A program made the translations under genes and the position numbers. A model generated the notes under the pieces. It did no database searches. It was not told where the DNA came from and was given only the letters and a program-made list of their open reading frames with translations. Below, piece after piece: positions 5,264 to 7,503 of a stretch of 7,503 bases of DNA (position 1 is the stretch's first letter; each line of letters begins with the position of its first letter). Source of the stretch: an uncultured Bacteroidales bacterium (lineage in GTDB: Bacteria > Bacteroidota > Bacteroidia > Bacteroidales > Muribaculaceae); contig USHH01000106.1 in NCBI GenBank assembly GCA_900554345.1, positions 1 to 7,503 of the forward strand. Reading direction: 5' to 3'.

Positions 5264-7431
5264 TCGCCTACCGATGGGGCTCGACACCGGTCGCCACCGA
5301 CTTCGACACCATACCCCTCGACTGGGACGTGATGCAGAACGTATATGCCGGAGCGTTCAGCACCGGAGACTCCGAGGCAGACCATGCCGTGGCCCGCCTG
5401 ATGTATGCCTGCGCCGCGAGCGTCGACATGCGATTCGGCACCACCGTCAGCGCCACCTACGGCGAACGCACGGCAGTGGCCCTGCAACAATTCTTCGGAT
5501 ACGGAGACGGCTGCCGCGCCAGAAGACGCGACTACCACAACACCCATGAGTGGGAGGCCATGATATACGATGAGATATCCTCCGGACGTCCTGTGCTCTA
5601 TTGCGGCACATCGGGCCAGGAGGCACATGCTTTCGTCTGCGACGGATACAGAGAGGGCCTCTTCCACATCAACTGGGGATGGGACGGCTCGGCCGACGGA
5701 TACTACAACCTCTCACGCCTCGCTCCGCAACACGACGACGGCTCCGGCGACCAGGATTTCCGCTCCAACCAGATAGCCGTCACCGGCATTTCCCCCCTCT
5801 CCCCCGCTGTCGCGCCGATGCCCGAGATCCTCTGCACCGGAGACTTCACTACCCCCGGCACTTCGCCATGGGCCGTCGGCAGGACCGTCGACATCGCCAT
5901 ATCACGCACCGGGCTTGCCAATTACTCGTTTGCCCCGCATACGTTCACGCCAGGACTGAAGGTCTTCGGCAACGGGCTGATAAAGTATTATCAGGCGTCG
6001 TCGGAGACCACCCTCTCAGGGATGACCGACGCGGCGATTCCTTCGGGCATAAACTCTTATGAGGTAGGCATACCGGTAAACTCCCTCCCCGAAGGCACCT
6101 ACCGGGGAGTGCCGGCCGTAATCATCGACGGAGCATGGCATGATGTGGCAGTCGGCGCCGGTCGCCAGTCGGATATTCTGATTACAATAGATGCCGACGG
6201 CAATATCGACGCCTCGCAGGGCGACTGCCGGGGCCCGTCGCCACTCAGCGCCTACAACACCATGTTTGCCGAACAGGACTCGAGGGGCGGAGTATCAACG
6301 ACAGTCACCGCCTCCGGCGCCCGCTACAACGGCACGGTCTCCGTCATCGACCTGACGGGAGAGGGGCCGGCAGTGAAATCCACCGCCGAAGTGGCGCTTG
6401 CCGAAGGCGAGAGCAGAGAGATATTCATACCCTTCGAGCATGTGGAGTCTCCGGGACAGCTGGTGATATGTCTGGCCGACAAGGCCGGACGACATATCAC
6501 GCCGGCCTCGACCATATACGTCTATGAGCCCGCACAGCCGTCGCGCGTCATCTTATCCGACTATCATATCGAGACCTCTCCCGGCTGCGACGGCGTAATC
6601 ACAGCCACAGTATGGCCGGAGACAGCGGCCGACAAGACGCTGACATGGAGCAGCAGCGATCCCAACGTGGCCACAGTCGACGGCGGCCGCTTCACGGCCC
6701 ACACCAACGGACAGACGACACTCACTGCCACTACCGTAAACGGTGTCACCGCCACAGCCGACATCTTCGTGCGCCCGCTTCCCGCAAGCGTCACACTCAC
6801 TCCCGATCCTGTCGATGTGCCGCTTGGCTACACGGCTACCCTTCAGGCAGCCATCGAACCGGCCGACGCCATCGGGCGCGAGCTCATCTGGTCGTCGTCA
6901 GACCCGGCCGTCATCGAAGTCGACGACACTGGAATCCTGACAGCCCGCAGTCAGGGTGAATGCGTCATCACCGCCACAACCGCCAACGGTACCGAAGGAC
7001 ATGCCGTAGCCCGCGGCGTTAAAGTGCAGGTTGAGAGCATCTCGCTCACCCCGACTGAGATAGAGGCCGTAGAAGGCACGGAAGTGAGCGTCGACGTCAT
7101 GGTGAGTCCGGAATACGCCACCGACAAGAGCCTTATATGGGCCTCCAACCACACGTCGATAGCCCGCGCCGACAACGGCATCGTGAGCGTGACGGGCGAA
7201 GGAGAGGCCGAGATCACGGTGACGGCCGCCGACGGCGGAGGTGCCAGCGCCACCATCCTCGTGACAGGACTCTCCGGAGTCGCCGAAACAAGGAGTGCGA
7301 CTTGCTGGGACGTCACAGACCTCAGCGGCACGACCGTCGTGAAGGATGCGGACGCAGACACGCTGCGTGCCCTCCCGAAGGGTGTCTATATACTCCGCAG
7401 CGGCAACGAAGTGAGTAAATACGTAAGATAA
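5248..7431 (+). CDS. C10-family cysteine protease, C-terminal fragment (catalytic His, Ig-like BIG2 repeats, sorting-like tail)
   Basis: Continuation of the protease in the -1 frame. The ATG at 5248 lies in the shift interval and is unlikely to be a true start. With that numbering, residues 1-182 complete the catalytic domain: TPVATDFDTIPLDWD, then EAHAFVCDGY with the catalytic His (codon 5626-5628), then FHINWGWDGSADGYYNL with the conserved Asn and Trp (Asn codon 5671-5673). Residues 183-430 look like beta-rich linker or Ig-like domains, including LPEGTYRGVPAVI. Three bacterial Ig-like (BIG2) domains follow at about 431-511, 512-595 and 595-674, the first two with WSSSDP. The tail 675-727 ends LRALPKGVYILRSGNEVSKYVR, resembling short Bacteroidales type IX secretion sorting tails. 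The frame downstream shows no decay, suggesting a recent lesion or a sequence error. The intact protein would be secreted and perhaps surface-held, cleaving host or dietary proteins; that role is inferred from C10 relatives. Confidence 0.85.
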   Translation: MGALVVAYRWGSTPVATDFDTIPLDWDVMQNVYAGAFSTGDSEADHAVARLMYACAASVDMRFGTTVSATYGERTAVALQQFFGYGDGCRARRRDYHNTHEWEAMIYDEISSGRPVLYCGTSGQEAHAFVCDGYREGLFHINWGWDGSADGYYNLSRLAPQHDDGSGDQDFRSNQIAVTGISPLSPAVAPMPEILCTGDFTTPGTSPWAVGRTVDIAISRTGLANYSFAPHTFTPGLKVFGNGLIKYYQASSETTLSGMTDAAIPSGINSYEVGIPVNSLPEGTYRGVPAVIIDGAWHDVAVGAGRQSDILITIDADGNIDASQGDCRGPSPLSAYNTMFAEQDSRGGVSTTVTASGARYNGTVSVIDLTGEGPAVKSTAEVALAEGESREIFIPFEHVESPGQLVICLADKAGRHITPASTIYVYEPAQPSRVILSDYHIETSPGCDGVITATVWPETAADKTLTWSSSDPNVATVDGGRFTAHTNGQTTLTATTVNGVTATADIFVRPLPASVTLTPDPVDVPLGYTATLQAAIEPADAIGRELIWSSSDPAVIEVDDTGILTARSQGECVITATTANGTEGHAVARGVKVQVESISLTPTEIEAVEGTEVSVDVMVSPEYATDKSLIWASNHTSIARADNGIVSVTGEGEAEITVTAADGGGASATILVTGLSGVAETRSATCWDVTDLSGTTVVKDADADTLRALPKGVYILRSGNEVSKYVR
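6538..7269 (+). repeat. three tandem BIG2-type Ig-like domains
   Basis: Protein-level repeats of about 80 residues inside the protease gene, at roughly 6538-6780, 6781-7032 and 7030-7269. Each has a variant of S-x-x-L-T/S-P near its start, a W-S/A-S core (WSSSDPNVATVD, WSSSDPAVIEVD, WASNHTSIARAD), then G-x-(T/A)-(T/E)-I/L-T-x-TA. The third copy is the most diverged. The DNA has drifted too far for an exact nucleotide repeat, so recombination between copies is unlikely. BIG2 domains usually act as spacers or cell-surface adhesion modules. Confidence 0.8.
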
Positions 7432-7459
7432 CCTCCCGCCACAGTCTGCCAAGCGAAAC

Positions 7460-7502
7460 GCCGCCCCCGCTCCGGGAGCCCGGGGCGGCATGTGGATGTT
7501 TT
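7460..7502 (+). terminator. probable transcription terminator after the protease gene
   Basis: GCCGCCCC (7460-7467) pairs perfectly with GGGGCGGC (7482-7489). Inside it GCTC (7469-7472) pairs with GAGC (7476-7479) around a 3-base loop, leaving a one-versus-two-base internal bulge. A short T4 run sits at 7499-7502, about ten bases beyond the stem, where the window ends. The position 29 bases after the stop fits a terminator, but the weak and distant T-run lowers confidence. The nearly symmetric stem could also serve a converging gene beyond the edge. Confidence 0.55.
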
Positions 7503-7503
7503 C

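Noticed and set aside
5119..5667. A 182-codon minus-strand open frame over the protease frameshift
   Set aside because: It lies opposite conserved C10 motifs with low-complexity composition and no plausible start context.

Overview
The window looks like Bacteroidales gut-type DNA. The evidence is the CydA/CydB variants (QPMKLAAMEG in CydA, VQGGQTM in CydB), the split ChrA pair, the FolC wording (LPMFSRVGAAAYKPGLDTSL), and a C10 cysteine protease with Ig-like repeats and a C-terminal tail of the type-IX-secretion sort. There are also no strong Shine-Dalgarno sequences. The DNA is GC-rich by eye (around 60%) with C/G-rich third positions, which suggests a GC-rich Muribaculaceae- or Rikenellaceae-like lineage; the family assignment is a guess. 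Every gene is on the + strand and tightly packed, and nearly every base is accounted for.

Layout: (1) 1-885 is the 3' part of cydA and 889-2040 is complete cydB, together the two core subunits of cytochrome bd quinol oxidase. (2) 2041-2085 is a short spacer with a strong GC-rich hairpin. (3) 2086-2706 and 2703-3311 are two half-size ChrA-family transporters joined by an ATGA overlap. A second, terminator-like hairpin with a T-rich tail (2112-2153) lies inside the first codons of the first one. (4) 3338-4693 is folC, the folate-loading enzyme. (5) 4715-7431 is a secreted C10 (streptopain/interpain-like) protease with three BIG2-type Ig domains and a sorting-like tail. It is split by a one-base frameshift between 5221 and 5260, between the catalytic Cys and His. 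(6) 7432-7503 holds a probable 3' hairpin terminator.

How they may work together: cydAB provides high-affinity O2 reduction, as in 'nanaerobic' Bacteroides. The chrA pair is close enough to be co-transcribed with cydAB, but the two hairpins suggest that read-through is controlled. folC follows as a housekeeping gene. The protease starts only 21 bases after folC with no promoter that I could recognise, yet it is functionally unrelated. I found no tRNA, rRNA, CRISPR, insertion sequence or phage gene, and no evidence of an entirely new system. The most unusual points are the terminator-like element inside chrA, the precisely placed frameshift in the protease, and a possible second indel at the left edge in cydA. 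The last two together raise the question of sequence error.
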